From an uncultured Lachnospiraceae bacterium (GTDB lineage: Bacteria > Bacillota_A > Clostridia > Lachnospirales > Lachnospiraceae): DNA of 7,282 nt. Both the position numbers and the translations under genes were made by a program. Each line of letters opens with the position of its first letter. The stretch's first letter is position 1. A model generated the notes under the pieces. That model did not search any database and had not been told where the DNA came from. It was given only the letters and a program-made list of their open reading frames with translations. Below, piece by piece: positions 1 through 5,676 of the stretch. The stretch spans positions 1-7,282 of the forward strand of contig CAMWMM010000244.1 of the NCBI GenBank assembly GCA_947175285.1, in the 5' to 3' direction.

Positions 1-732
1 ATTCAGTATATACGGAGGTAGGAGTTCTTCTAAATATATATCTTTTAATTTAACATTTATTCTACCACTAGCTCTTTCATCTTCTTCATCAAAATTATTC
101 AAGAAAACATTTTTATCCCATTTATCAGCATATTCTCCTGCTCTATTTTCTACGGGAATTCTATAGTACTCTGCCTTATGTCTTTCTTGCCTATTCATAT
201 TTTCTTTTATAAAATCTAAAACTTCTTTTAAATCATTTATTTTTTCAAGTACCTCTCTATCATTTTGATCAATCCTTACAAACTCTCCATGAATATATTC
301 GCTCTCCCTTCTCTTCCAATGCATATCAATTTCTTTATATAAATCTCTATTATCATCCTTGCAAATTCCACCACATAAAATCTCCAAAAAATCTTGACAA
401 GTATCATTATTTACATCAGAAACAAGTATTTTTAGCCCTGGTTTTATAGCATCCGTATTGTCTTTGGTACTTATATAACCTTTTAATATGCTTTCTGCTG
501 CATCATATAGCTTCTCATCCTTCTTATATTTATTATAGGTAATTTCATTTAAAGCATCTATTATTACATGATAAATCTGTGTCTGTAGATTCTGACTATA
601 AGATCTTCTATTTTGATTTGCTCTTTTAATTGCATTCTTTGAAATATCCATACCATCACTAACGGCTTTTGAAACTATATCACCAAAAATTTTTGATACT
701 ACTCTCTGAACTAAAACCATTTCTGTCATCAT
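1..732 (-). CDS. N-terminal part of a putative NACHT/STAND-type NTPase (3' end outside window)
   Basis: Reading leftward from ATG at 732, the frame stays open for 244 codons to the window edge, so only the N-terminus is visible. Residues about 1-180 are charged and mostly helical, with no signal peptide or membrane segment. The last 40 residues run through YRIPVENRAGEY, a W-x3-N-x-FLNN stretch and INVKLKDIYLEELLPPYIL. I associate that pattern with the linker just before the P-loop of bacterial NACHT proteins, but the Walker A motif itself would lie off the left edge, so the class is inferred. STAND NTPases usually exceed 800 residues and often act in phage defence. The start at 732 is supported by AAGGGAG (741-747) 8 nt upstream; an in-frame ATG at 750 lies upstream of that site and is unlikely. 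Base composition is much more AT-rich than the genes to the right, suggesting transfer. The N-terminal effector-like region is not recognised. Confidence 0.6.
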   Translation of the reverse strand, partial: MMTEMVLVQRVVSKIFGDIVSKAVSDGMDISKNAIKRANQNRRSYSQNLQTQIYHVIIDALNEITYNKYKKDEKLYDAAESILKGYISTKDNTDAIKPGLKILVSDVNNDTCQDFLEILCGGICKDDNRDLYKEIDMHWKRRESEYIHGEFVRIDQNDREVLEKINDLKEVLDFIKENMNRQERHKAEYYRIPVENRAGEYADKWDKNVFLNNFDEEDERASGRINVKLKDIYLEELLPPYILN

Positions 733-768
733 ATGTACAACTCCCTTCATCAATATATAACCGATTTA

Positions 769-796
769 ATTATATATTCTCTTTTCCATTTTCTAA
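769..796 (-). promoter_or_regulatory. Putative promoter of the NACHT-like gene
   Basis: On the minus strand there is TTAGAA (791-796), a 16-nt spacer and a perfect TATAAT (769-774). It lies between the terminator of the upstream gene (811-836) and the start at 732, which suggests the NTPase gene is transcribed separately. The -35 match is weak and the DNA is AT-rich, so chance matches are likely. Confidence 0.4.
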
Positions 797-810
797 TAAT
801 TGTAAAGAAA

Positions 811-836
811 AAGGAAGTGCAAATTTTCACTTCCTT
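811..836 (-). terminator. Rho-independent terminator after the frameshifted small gene
   Basis: Read on the minus strand, AAGGAAGTG, an 8-nt loop and CACTTCCTT form a perfect 9-bp stem, followed at once by TTTCTTT. The hairpin begins one nucleotide after the TAA stop at 838-840. The plus strand lacks a comparable T tract next to the stem, so this is a leftward terminator. Confidence 0.65.
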
Positions 837-837
837 C

Positions 838-1165
838 TTACCAATTTTTCTTACTTAATATGTATATTAAACATAAATCTATTTCCTGCTCCGTAGACAG
901 ACTTCCATCTACATACTGCCCAATCGCATTACTTACTTTTTTCAAATTCATAATTGTCTGCAAGCAGACAACCTTGACCACGGTCATAAATAAGTGAGAA
1001 TCATCCACTGGATTCTCCCCACATTTTTTTGAGATTCGCTCAAAGATATCCCAATTTATTAAGAAAATCTCTTATCTCTGTTAAGATTTTCAATAAACGA
1101 TTAAAATCTGGCACCCAACTTACATCATTCCTATTTTTTTCAAATACATTTGTTGATGTAAACAT
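838..1165 (-). pseudogene. Small unrecognised gene with a single frameshift
   Basis: A good start exists: ATG at 1165 with AGAGGA (1171-1176) 5 nt upstream. That frame encodes 41 residues (starting MFTSTNVFEKNRNDVSW) and hits TGA at 1040-1042. A second frame overlapping it carries on to TAA at 838-840 with protein-like sequence, including DIFERISKKCGENPVDD and ending LIYILSKKNW. Removing one base, for example from the GGG run near 1050-1053, joins them into about 108 residues. The terminator sits directly after the second stop, which argues that the intact gene spanned the whole interval. No membrane segment or known motif is seen and the product is not recognised. It is AT-rich like the gene to its left and may belong to the same acquired block. 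A sequencing error is an alternative to true decay. Confidence 0.55.
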
Positions 1166-1215
1166 ACAAATCCTCTTTTCATTTGCTACACTTCTCTAAA
1201 AATTAACTGCTTGAA

Positions 1216-1248
1216 TATTTTAGCATAAATCCGTGTATTATGGTGTAG
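1216..1248. repeat. Dispersed 33-nt intergenic repeat, copy 1
   Basis: This copy matches 4292-4324 without gaps at 26 of 33 positions, with the blocks TATTTTAGCA and ATTRTGGT shared. Both copies are intergenic. The core AGCATAAATCCG (1222-1233) is also found exactly at 4040-4051. Each 33-nt copy contains an extended -10-like element on the minus strand near its left end and one on the plus strand near its right end. Confidence 0.5.
1217..1227 (-). promoter_or_regulatory. Extended -10 promoter of the frameshifted small gene
   Basis: On the minus strand TATGCTAAAAT matches the Firmicute extended -10 form TRTGn-TATAAT with one mismatch. The expected transcript start is near 1210, giving a leader of about 45 nt to the ATG at 1165. 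No good -35 is seen, as is usual for extended -10 promoters. It lies inside the 33-nt repeat at 1216-1248. Confidence 0.4.
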
Positions 1249-1285
1249 TAAAAAGCAAACAATCCATTCCACCTGAAAAATCATT

Positions 1286-1295
1286 GTGGTATAAT
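1286..1295 (+). promoter_or_regulatory. Extended -10 promoter (distal) for the toroid-protein gene
   Basis: The site is TGTGGTATAAT-like, with TATAAT at 1290-1295 preceded by TGTGG, an exact TRTGn-TATAAT element. The weak -35 candidate is TTCCAC (1267-1272) at 17 nt. It would give a leader of about 98 nt for the gene at 1400. The 13-nt string around it (1281-1293) recurs exactly at 4311-4323. Confidence 0.5.
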
Positions 1296-1357
1296 ATTGA
1301 CCCAGAAGCATATTGTGTCAACTTCTGATTCCATGTGCGCTGAGCCACACGAAATCA

Positions 1358-1366
1358 TGATATAAT
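1358..1366 (+). promoter_or_regulatory. Extended -10 promoter (proximal) for the toroid-protein gene
   Basis: TGA-TATAAT (TATAAT at 1361-1366) is an extended -10 with a perfect hexamer. It predicts a start near 1373 and a leader of only about 27 nt before the ATG at 1400. No convincing -35 is present at 16-18 nt. With the distal element it suggests tandem promoters. Confidence 0.45.
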
Positions 1367-1399
1367 AGATCAATAGCAAATAAAAAGAAAGCGGAGGTC

Positions 1400-2326
1400 A
1401 TGGCATTGAAAAAAATATCTCTTGAAGAATTTTTGAGATTGAGAAAGCTGGTTCACCGCAGCGCGAGGCCCCTTGACTATACGAAATGGAAATTCCTTTT
1501 TGAAAATGGCAGCTGCGACGATTTTCTGTCGGTTTTATCCAGCTACCAAAATGAAGACGGTGGTTTTGGCCACAATCTCGAGTGCAACAACTGGAACCCC
1601 AACTCCTCTCCCTATACAGTGTGCATCGCACTGGATTATCTGGATACGACAGGTGATTACGAAAGCGACATAAAAAGCAAAATCATTGCGGGTATCGTCA
1701 AATACCTGGACTCCGGAGCATATTTATTGGACGACGGCTGGGTAGGAATGCAGGGAGTTCCCAGCAATAACGACTTCGCGCATATGCCATGGTTTCATTT
1801 CGATTCAAGAAAAGCCGCAGAAGTCGATATCGGGGTAACTAAACGTCTTGCGGACTTCATCCTCCAACATGCAGGCGAGGGCAGCAATATCTACTGTAAG
1901 GCAGAGGGTTTAAAAGACCGATATAGAAAATGCGGACAGGTTCTTCTCCATGGTTATCCCGATTATGATCCAACATCACTGAATATTGAAGCATTTGACC
2001 CTGCCACATATCCGTCCTGGCTGCCGCTGCCTGTGTATTTTATCTCTTCACCTGAAAGCAGCTTTTACCCGAAGTGCAGACGCACTGTGGATATGAATCT
2101 GGACACAATCGTTGACTCGCTGCTCAGCACACACGAGTTTCATCTACTTTCTGCCGAGGAGCTTGACGCATATGAACAAAGTAACCCCCATCCGGACAAC
2201 AAGCGGTGGTGTGTTGCCGAACAGACAATTGGAAACTATTATTGGGGTAGTAATTTTATCATACGCGATTTGGACATACTGAGAAAGTTTGGCAGACTGG
2301 ATTTTGATTTGCCAATTCTTATATAA
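1400..2326 (+). CDS. Alpha/alpha-toroid protein of the terpene-cyclase/prenyltransferase repeat type, function unknown
   Basis: The product is a 308-residue soluble protein with no signal peptide or membrane segment. Residues 50-57 (QNEDGGFG) form a QW-like repeat motif as found in squalene-hopene cyclases and prenyltransferase beta subunits. Residues 124-134 (NDFAHMPWFHF) resemble an N-x-H-x-PW block I associate with single-domain relatives of that fold. No DxDD protonation motif of squalene-type cyclases is visible, and the protein is about half the length of such enzymes, so a true cyclase role is unsupported. It is monocistronic, with tandem promoters upstream and a hairpin after the stop. 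The start is slightly ambiguous: GGAGG (1393-1397) is only 2 nt from ATG 1400 but 8 nt from an in-frame TTG at 1406. Base composition is balanced, unlike the AT-rich block to its left. The fold assignment is fair; the function is unknown. Confidence 0.75.
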   Translation: MALKKISLEEFLRLRKLVHRSARPLDYTKWKFLFENGSCDDFLSVLSSYQNEDGGFGHNLECNNWNPNSSPYTVCIALDYLDTTGDYESDIKSKIIAGIVKYLDSGAYLLDDGWVGMQGVPSNNDFAHMPWFHFDSRKAAEVDIGVTKRLADFILQHAGEGSNIYCKAEGLKDRYRKCGQVLLHGYPDYDPTSLNIEAFDPATYPSWLPLPVYFISSPESSFYPKCRRTVDMNLDTIVDSLLSTHEFHLLSAEELDAYEQSNPHPDNKRWCVAEQTIGNYYWGSNFIIRDLDILRKFGRLDFDLPILI

Positions 2327-2360
2327 TGCGGATATCCTGATTCTGAACGCGACATAGTAA

Positions 2361-2399
2361 ATGCCGCTCCACGACTGACGCATAATCGCGGAGCGGCAT
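2361..2399. terminator. Hairpin between convergent transcription units
   Basis: ATGCCGCTCC (2361-2370) pairs perfectly with GGAGCGGCAT (2390-2399). CGA/TCG can extend the stem inside after one mismatch. It sits between the plus-strand stop at 2326 and the minus-strand stop at 2404. T tracts are modest on both sides (AATTTCTTTT on plus, TTTACTATG on minus), so a bidirectional terminator is the most economical reading. Confidence 0.6.
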
Positions 2400-2403
2400 C
2401 CAA

Positions 2404-2619
2404 TTAAATTTCTTTTGGAGTCATCTTATCACCCGTGGTAATATCCAATTTCAAAGGAACTGCCATTGGCAGATATACTGTTGCATCCATATCCATAGTT
2501 GCTCCCGGAATAATCATCTTCTTTCCACTGACTTCTATGCTTACTATTACACACATATACGGCGTGAAAGTCAATTCATATCTCTGATTAGTCAAATTGG
2601 GCAGACAATGTCTACCCAA
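2404..2619 (-). CDS. Doubtful small open reading frame, possibly a gene remnant
   Basis: Up to 71 codons are open, ending TAA just before the convergent hairpin. The C-terminal part (residues about 14-71, including VSGKKMIIPGATMDMD) has protein-like composition and codon use. The first codons come from a 29-nt palindrome and would need a TTG start with no Shine-Dalgarno site. Internal ATGs also lack good sites. Stops lie just upstream in the same frame. It therefore looks like the tail of a decayed gene, or a short protein with an unidentified start. No family is recognised. Confidence 0.25.
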   Translation of the reverse strand: MGRHCLPNLTNQRYELTFTPYMCVIVSIEVSGKKMIIPGATMDMDATVYLPMAVPLKLDITTGDKMTPKEI

Positions 2620-2622
2620 TTT
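2594..2622. promoter_or_regulatory. 29-nt near-perfect palindrome, operator-like
   Basis: The sequence is symmetric about position 2608, with 14-nt arms and one mismatched pair (TTGGGCAGACA versus TGTCTACCCAA in the inner arms). There is essentially no loop, which fits a dimeric repressor site better than an RNA hairpin. It starts 3 nt downstream of a minus-strand -10 box (2625-2630), so it would cover the transcription start. Confidence 0.45.
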
Positions 2623-2624
2623 AC

Positions 2625-2653
2625 ATCATAACCCAATATTTAGATTTCTACAA
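2625..2653 (-). promoter_or_regulatory. Putative minus-strand promoter next to the palindrome
   Basis: On the minus strand TTGTAG (2648-2653), a 17-nt spacer and TATGAT (2625-2630) resemble a sigma-A promoter, with start expected near 2618 inside the palindrome. It lies directly after the stop of the cyclase gene (2666) and would transcribe the small frame 2404-2619. Confidence 0.35.
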
Positions 2654-2665
2654 ATATAGTAATGG

Positions 2666-4003
2666 TCACCGTCTCCTGTCAATCCCGGACGTCCTGTAGT
2701 ATTCCGCTTTATCCTTATACATCCGCGCCTCAGCCGTCGCCATCACAACGTTTATCCCGGCTGTGGTATCACTCTTCCAGTCAGCGCCCAGCGCTATATT
2801 GACGGAAAATTCCGGCATGATTTTTCTTAACCTTAATAATCTCTCCTGAAATTCCGACTCTTCAATGCCCGTACAGATAGCCAAAAGCTCGTCGCCTCCG
2901 ATGCGGAACAGTTTGTAGTCGTCTCCGAAAGCCGCCTTCATACACTCGCAGGCGGAAAGAATCAGACGGTCTCCCGCCGCATGCCCCTCTGCATCATTCA
3001 CCCGCTTCAATCCGGTGATATCACCATAGACAATTCCGACACTCTCATCGGAGCGCATATTCTCCATATGCTTCACCATGGCGTAACGGTTTCCGAACTG
3101 AGTGAGCTGATCAAGATATGACATCTGCTGCAGACTCCTGACCAAATTTCTCTTTTTGAACATGCATTCTATGAAGTGTCCCATAATCTGCAGCATATTG
3201 GATGTATAGCTCAAGGCTTCTGCCGGAGGGTTACCTACCCCATAAAACCCGATCACCCTGCCGTCTTCATGTAACGGTACCACCGATACGGAATAGATGT
3301 TCTGCCGTTTCAATATCTCATATTGAAGCGGGTTCTTTGTCTTGATATCTTCGATATCTCTGATTGTCACGCACTTGTCTTCTGCAAAATTACAATACCA
3401 TCCCTCGCAAACTTCCGGTGGAAGATTCTGTAGATTATCCTTTTCTGGGCTCACGCCGCTTGCGACCCACTCGTAAGTGTTATCGTCGTTGCCCTCCGCA
3501 TTTTTCTCAAAAATATAAACTCTCTCACACCCCAATGCCTTTCCCATATATTCTATCGCAATCTTAATAGAAACATGTGGATCGGAGGCCTGCAAAGCAG
3601 TTCTCAGTGCTTCATTTATCAGAGCTTCCCTGTTCTGATAATCATGAATGTGCTCGTTTTGTTTCGTATCCGTGCTGATATCAACGGCAATCTCTAAGCG
3701 CAGCCTTCTGCCATCCATCTCTATCAAGGTGTCCTTCACCAACGAATGCTTATTATAAACGGGATTGTAGTAGCGCCACTCTTTGAACTGTCCCGGAACA
3801 AGCTCTTTATTATTGCAAATCTCACAGGGAACCGAGGTGTTCTGCAGCACTTCGTAGCACTTTTTTCCCTTGGTGTCTTCTAATGAGGTAAGCCCACAGA
3901 TGGAAAGCGCCCTTTTATTCATATAGATAAATTCATATGTATCCACGTCCGAGACGTAGACCAGTTCATTCATATTCTCAAAAAATTTCCAGATTTTTTC
4001 CAT
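2666..4003 (-). CDS. Cytoplasmic diguanylate cyclase with PAS, GAF and GGDEF domains
   Basis: The 445-residue protein makes c-di-GMP from two GTP, by family knowledge. Residues about 5-110 are a PAS sensor with C49 and a C60-x-x-C63 pair in a PCEICN context, possibly a metal or redox site. Residues about 128-288 fit a GAF domain. Residues about 290-440 are the GGDEF domain: YLDQLTQFGNR (296-306), D328 in GDITGLKRVND, N336, GHAAGD (340-345) and the active loop GGDEL (369-373). The metal ligands D328 and E372 and the nucleotide residues N336 and D345 are kept, so activity is likely. The RxxD inhibitory site expected five residues before the loop is absent (GDDY at 360-363). No membrane helices are seen. 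The ATG start is supported by GAGGA (4011-4015) at 7 nt. It appears monocistronic from a promoter near 4104. Confidence 0.92.
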   Translation of the reverse strand: MEKIWKFFENMNELVYVSDVDTYEFIYMNKRALSICGLTSLEDTKGKKCYEVLQNTSVPCEICNNKELVPGQFKEWRYYNPVYNKHSLVKDTLIEMDGRRLRLEIAVDISTDTKQNEHIHDYQNREALINEALRTALQASDPHVSIKIAIEYMGKALGCERVYIFEKNAEGNDDNTYEWVASGVSPEKDNLQNLPPEVCEGWYCNFAEDKCVTIRDIEDIKTKNPLQYEILKRQNIYSVSVVPLHEDGRVIGFYGVGNPPAEALSYTSNMLQIMGHFIECMFKKRNLVRSLQQMSYLDQLTQFGNRYAMVKHMENMRSDESVGIVYGDITGLKRVNDAEGHAAGDRLILSACECMKAAFGDDYKLFRIGGDELLAICTGIEESEFQERLLRLRKIMPEFSVNIALGADWKSDTTAGINVVMATAEARMYKDKAEYYRTSGIDRRR

Positions 4004-4103
4004 TTATATTTCCTCGTTAACGATTTGTATCTCAGCTGAAGCATAAATCCGCACAACGCCCTTTTTTGAAAAACAAATTCAGTAGAGTGCATAATATGTA
4101 GTT

Positions 4104-4133
4104 ATTATACCACAAAAGCAGTGTATTCTGCAA
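4104..4133 (-). promoter_or_regulatory. Promoter of the diguanylate cyclase gene
   Basis: On the minus strand TTGCAG (4128-4133), 18 nt, then TATAAT (4104-4109) preceded by TGTGG form a strong extended -10 promoter (TGTGGTATAAT). The predicted start near 4097 leaves a leader of about 95 nt. No c-di-GMP riboswitch pattern that I know is visible in this leader. Confidence 0.6.
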
Positions 4134-4323
4134 TGAAAGTCATAAACAGATACAGGCTGCTCAAAATACAGGAAAAGAAACGGCTGTGCCACATCGTGGC
4201 AAAAGTATATCTGATGAGATAACGTATAGAGGAATATTTGCTGTCAAAAGTAGTAAAAACGCAGTAAGAATTAAGGGCTTTACTACTGTGGTATTTTAGC
4301 ACAAATTCGCTCATTGTGGTATA
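4106..4323. repeat. 10-bp terminal inverted repeats bounding a 218-bp non-coding segment
   Basis: TATACCACAA at 4106-4115 and its exact complement TTGTGGTATA at 4314-4323 enclose 198 bp. The size suits a miniature inverted-repeat element, but no target-site duplication is visible at the outer edges. Both arms also resemble the common TGTGGTATAAT promoter box, so two opposed promoters are an equal explanation. Confidence 0.3.
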
Positions 4324-4324
4324 G
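4292..4324. repeat. Dispersed 33-nt intergenic repeat, copy 2
   Basis: Ungapped partner of 1216-1248 (26/33 identical). On the minus strand it keeps TGTGCTAAAAT, an extended -10-like element, and on the plus strand TGTGGTATAGG. It lies downstream of the convergent end of the 4416-5600 gene, where no plus-strand gene follows. Confidence 0.5.
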
Positions 4325-4344
4325 GGAATATAAATGATAAAATA

Positions 4345-4360
4345 CTCTGTCGAAGCAGAG
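4345..4360 (-). terminator. Weak hairpin downstream of the three-gene operon
   Basis: CTCTG and CAGAG form a 5-bp stem with a 6-nt loop; on the minus strand it is followed by TATTTTATCATTTATATT. It is placed about 55 nt after the TGA stop at 4416-4418. The short stem makes it a poor terminator, but nothing better is seen before the cyclase promoter. Confidence 0.3.
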
Positions 4361-4415
4361 AAGCAGGGCACAGAAGGCTCTTTCTTTATTCAACCAACGG
4401 CATATCTATATTCCT

Positions 4416-5600
4416 TCATAAACCCTCATTACTTGCCATTTCAAACATTTCCGTAGATCGAATTTTATACTGCTCATGCAAAACCTCAAAATCCCTGTCT
4501 ATCATTGAAATCACATCATTTCCATCAACAAGTGTCTCCATACCCATTTCCCTACACATTAATAAAAATGTATCCCGGATAACATAATACAACATGATTG
4601 AGATTTCAAAATAATGCAATAATGGGTATTTTGCTGTCTGTATGCTGCCATGGGTATACGCATGGCATAATTTATAAAATTCCCCTAGCTGCTCTAACTC
4701 CAAAATTCTAGTCTCGTTTTTATCCTTAAAAAAAGTGATAATTCCATTAATAGAATATGGAAATTTCTTCACTGCCTTATGATATCCGTCAATAAAGTCT
4801 ACCCAGCCAAAATGAAGGTAATCTGCTCTAGCTTTCAAATCCTGACGAACTCGTTTTTCAAACAGCGCATTAAACTCTTCCGGATATACCTGACGGCAGG
4901 AGTATTCGACCTCAAACGTTCTGAATTTTTCATACCAGTCGTAAAATTCTGTCTGAGTGTTAAGTATCAGAAGCTTGAAATACATTTCAATCGCCCCCCG
5001 GCATAAAGGATAAGCCGTTCCCAACAGATTACCCCCCAATAATGACAATGCTGAAAGTCCATTATAAGTTACACCATAATATAATTGCCAACAGTGAATG
5101 TCATGTCCATCCATCAGCATTTCGCTCATTTTAGATGACATAGCATAAAGTTCATATGGCAATGGATAATATAGAAATTCCTCTCCGGAAAACAGCGTAT
5201 TTTTCCTAAAATATACACTGCCATAAAAACGAAGTTTAATTTTCTCTATCGTTTCAGAAACAAGCTGCTGCTTATATCTCCTGCTTCTTTCGTTTTTTCG
5301 TATTTCGTCATTCGACAGGAAAATCGAGTGTGCCCTATGTATCCCCACTATCATCCTACATATATCATACTCCGCAGCCTCCCCTATTCCCGTAATCATC
5401 CTCTCATCCGACCAACGATAATTATAGTATTTCATGAAATTATCTAACCCCAAATCCTTCATGACCTGATCTTTGATATCTATCAGGAAATAGCCTTTTA
5501 TCCTTCCCTTAAACACACATTTCAAGGCTTCATTGTTTTGTTCTGCAAATACCCTTAAATCTGGTATAAACGGCAGCCCAAAAAGACCCTGTTCTTTCAA
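4416..5600 (-). CDS. Helical protein of unknown function, DUF5677-like
   Basis: The 394-residue protein is mostly helical and has no signal peptide. The middle and C-terminal parts recall DUF5677-type proteins: a hydrophobic helix leading into AYPLCRGAIEMYFKLLI (196-212) with R201 and E204, and a later helix with CHAYTHGS (312-319), where H313 and H317 precede a hydrophobic stretch (about 327-348). Paired R/E and H motifs on helices occur in HEPN-like folds, but I cannot show nuclease residues here. The family call is tentative. The start is a TTG at 5598-5600, chosen because AGAAGG (5608-5613) lies 7 nt upstream; the nearby ATG at 5630-5632 is out of frame. It follows the glycosylase-like gene by 76 nt with no clear terminator or promoter between, so co-transcription is likely. 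The stop is TGA. Confidence 0.7.
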   Translation of the reverse strand: MKEQGLFGLPFIPDLRVFAEQNNEALKCVFKGRIKGYFLIDIKDQVMKDLGLDNFMKYYNYRWSDERMITGIGEAAEYDICRMIVGIHRAHSIFLSNDEIRKNERSRRYKQQLVSETIEKIKLRFYGSVYFRKNTLFSGEEFLYYPLPYELYAMSSKMSEMLMDGHDIHCWQLYYGVTYNGLSALSLLGGNLLGTAYPLCRGAIEMYFKLLILNTQTEFYDWYEKFRTFEVEYSCRQVYPEEFNALFEKRVRQDLKARADYLHFGWVDFIDGYHKAVKKFPYSINGIITFFKDKNETRILELEQLGEFYKLCHAYTHGSIQTAKYPLLHYFEISIMLYYVIRDTFLLMCREMGMETLVDGNDVISMIDRDFEVLHEQYKIRSTEMFEMASNEGL

Positions 5601-5607
5601 AACAGCA

Positions 5608-5613
5608 CCTTCT
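5608..5613 (-). promoter_or_regulatory. Ribosome site fixing a TTG start
   Basis: AGAAGG on the minus strand lies 7 nt before TTG at 5598-5600, within a longer AAGGAAGAAGG run. No in-frame ATG is available nearby, so this site decides the start of the downstream gene. Confidence 0.6.
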
Positions 5614-5676
5614 TCCTTTTATCATATTTATCTAAATCCTCACAATCCCTATTTTGTTTTTTCTGATTTCCCACTC

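Larger units (their letters stand above)
4004..4415. other. Gene-poor interval with promoter, repeats and possible MITE-like remnant
   Basis: No frame here has a convincing ribosome site plus recognisable protein; short open stretches exist on both strands but look fortuitous. The interval holds the cyclase leader and promoter (4004-4133), a 12-nt match to the dispersed repeat core (AGCATAAATCCG at 4040-4051), inverted TATACCACAA/TTGTGGTATA copies at 4106-4115 and 4314-4323, the second 33-nt repeat copy (4292-4324) and a weak hairpin (4345-4360). Confidence 0.55.

Noticed and set aside
669..896. Plus-strand open frame of 75 codons
   Set aside because: It overlaps the start, promoter and terminator of minus-strand genes, lacks a ribosome site and has low-complexity composition.
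954..971. Perfect inverted repeat TTGTCTGC-AA-GCAGACAA
   Set aside because: It lies inside the coding part of the frameshifted small gene, has a 2-nt loop and no T tract, and no regulatory context; probably coincidental.
1297..1327. Interleaved pairings TTGAC/GTCAA and CAGAAG/CTTCTG resembling an H-type pseudoknot
   Set aside because: From the promoter at 1290-1295 transcription should start near 1302, so the first arm would not be in the RNA; loops are also minimal and no riboswitch class matches.
1398..1631. Antisense open frame within the toroid gene
   Set aside because: A shadow of a clearly coding plus-strand frame with no ribosome site of its own.
4004..4097. Possible c-di-GMP riboswitch in the cyclase leader
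   Set aside because: No GEMM-type conserved core or strong paired stems could be found by eye in the roughly 95-nt leader.
4133..4222. Plus-strand ATG frame of 29 codons (MKVINRYRLL start)
   Set aside because: No Shine-Dalgarno site and its start lies within the -35 box of the opposite-strand promoter.
4105..4371. Minus-strand open frame of 88 codons
   Set aside because: No ribosome site, covers the inverted repeats, the 33-nt repeat and the cyclase promoter, and shows no family motif; treated as non-coding.
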